Shown here piece after piece: positions 31,186-31,265 of a stretch of DNA of 31,265 nucleotides (positions are counted from its first letter, which is position 1; the number at the start of each line of letters is the position of its first letter). The notes below the pieces were generated by a model. It ran no database searches. It was not told the origin of the DNA and saw only the letters and a program-made list of their open reading frames with translations. Location: the NCBI GenBank assembly GCA_964464385.1, contig CAYXFZ010000017.1:1-31265 (forward strand). The letters are read 5' to 3'. A program made the translations under genes and the position numbers. The stretch is from CAYXFZ01 sp964464385. Its GTDB lineage: Bacteria > Planctomycetota > UBA1135.

Positions 31186-31265
31186 ATGGCCGAGTCCAAG
31201 GAGCATCTGCGCACTCCGATCGTCGCTTTTGACATCGAGGTCGCTGGACTGGAGTGGGAAGAGGT
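31186..31265 (+). CDS. Start of a probable DEDD-type 3'-5' exonuclease, 3' truncated
   Basis: The ATG at 31186 opens a frame that runs off the window after 26 codons. 'IVAFDIEVAGLEWEE' resembles exonuclease motif I (FDIE) of DEDD-family/RNase H-like nucleases, here with Val where Thr is usual. Only this motif is visible, so the assignment is tentative. It lies 11 bp after the stress-protein gene. Confidence 0.55.
   Translation, partial: MAESKEHLRTPIVAFDIEVAGLEWEE

Noticed and set aside
1..31265. CRISPR arrays, tRNA, rRNA, insertion sequences, integrase or att sites
   Set aside because: No spaced direct repeats, cloverleaf sequences, transposase motifs or rRNA signatures were seen on either strand.

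Overview
The window is a gene-dense bacterial chromosome segment with moderately high GC by eye, many 4-bp start/stop overlaps, several GTG and TTG starts and few real intergenic gaps. A complete secretin-based envelope machine, a lipoprotein signal and secreted multidomain enzymes point to a diderm (Gram-negative-type) bacterium. The combination of a type II secretion (T2SS)/type IV pilus-like operon, an archaeal-type topoisomerase VI pair, a FliA/WhiG-type sigma factor and a PPi-type phosphofructokinase suggests Planctomycetota or a neighbouring uncultured phylum; this placement is inference with low confidence. Three runs of exactly 10 N (2130-2139, 13768-13777, 20184-20193) are scaffold gaps of unknown true length. 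Each falls near the 3' end of a gene, and I correct the gene models there by reading the flanking frames.

Layout. 1-2256 (+): the 3' part of a secreted clan-A glycoside hydrolase with a Gly/Ser-rich linker. 2270-14260 (-): one long operon for a hybrid T2SS/T4P-like machine, transcribed right to left: major pseudopilin GspG, a new 57-aa membrane protein, PilM-, PilN-, PilO- and PilP/GspC-like proteins, secretin, TPR lipoprotein, GspE ATPase with a fused N-terminal STAS-like domain, GspF, and the minor pseudopilins GspI, GspH, GspJ and GspK. Nine junctions are 4-bp overlaps, so translation is probably coupled throughout. 14329-17180 (-): topoisomerase VI B and A subunits sharing one base (TAATG). 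17341-21477 (+), divergent: sigma-28-like factor, an M1-family metallopeptidase, a six-helix membrane protein and a 67-aa membrane protein. 21480-22265 (-): AIM24/TIGR00266-like protein. 22297-26058 (+): PPi-dependent phosphofructokinase, OPT-family transporter, and a membrane-anchored coiled-coil protein. 26059-26605: the only long intergenic stretch, holding a candidate promoter, a 41-codon ORF with a good ribosome binding site, and a very strong terminator. 26606-31265 (+): exported hypothetical protein, matrixin-type metalloprotease with IPT/TIG repeats and a C-terminal sorting-like tail, alkaline-phosphatase-superfamily lipoprotein, universal stress protein, and the start of a probable exonuclease.

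How it fits together: the secretion operon could export the glycoside hydrolase and the matrixin. The most unusual parts are the STAS-GspE fusion, the 57-aa protein between the major pseudopilin and PilM, the bacterial topoisomerase VI pair, and the compact transcription unit at 26.2-26.5 kb. I see no rRNA, tRNA, CRISPR array or mobile element.
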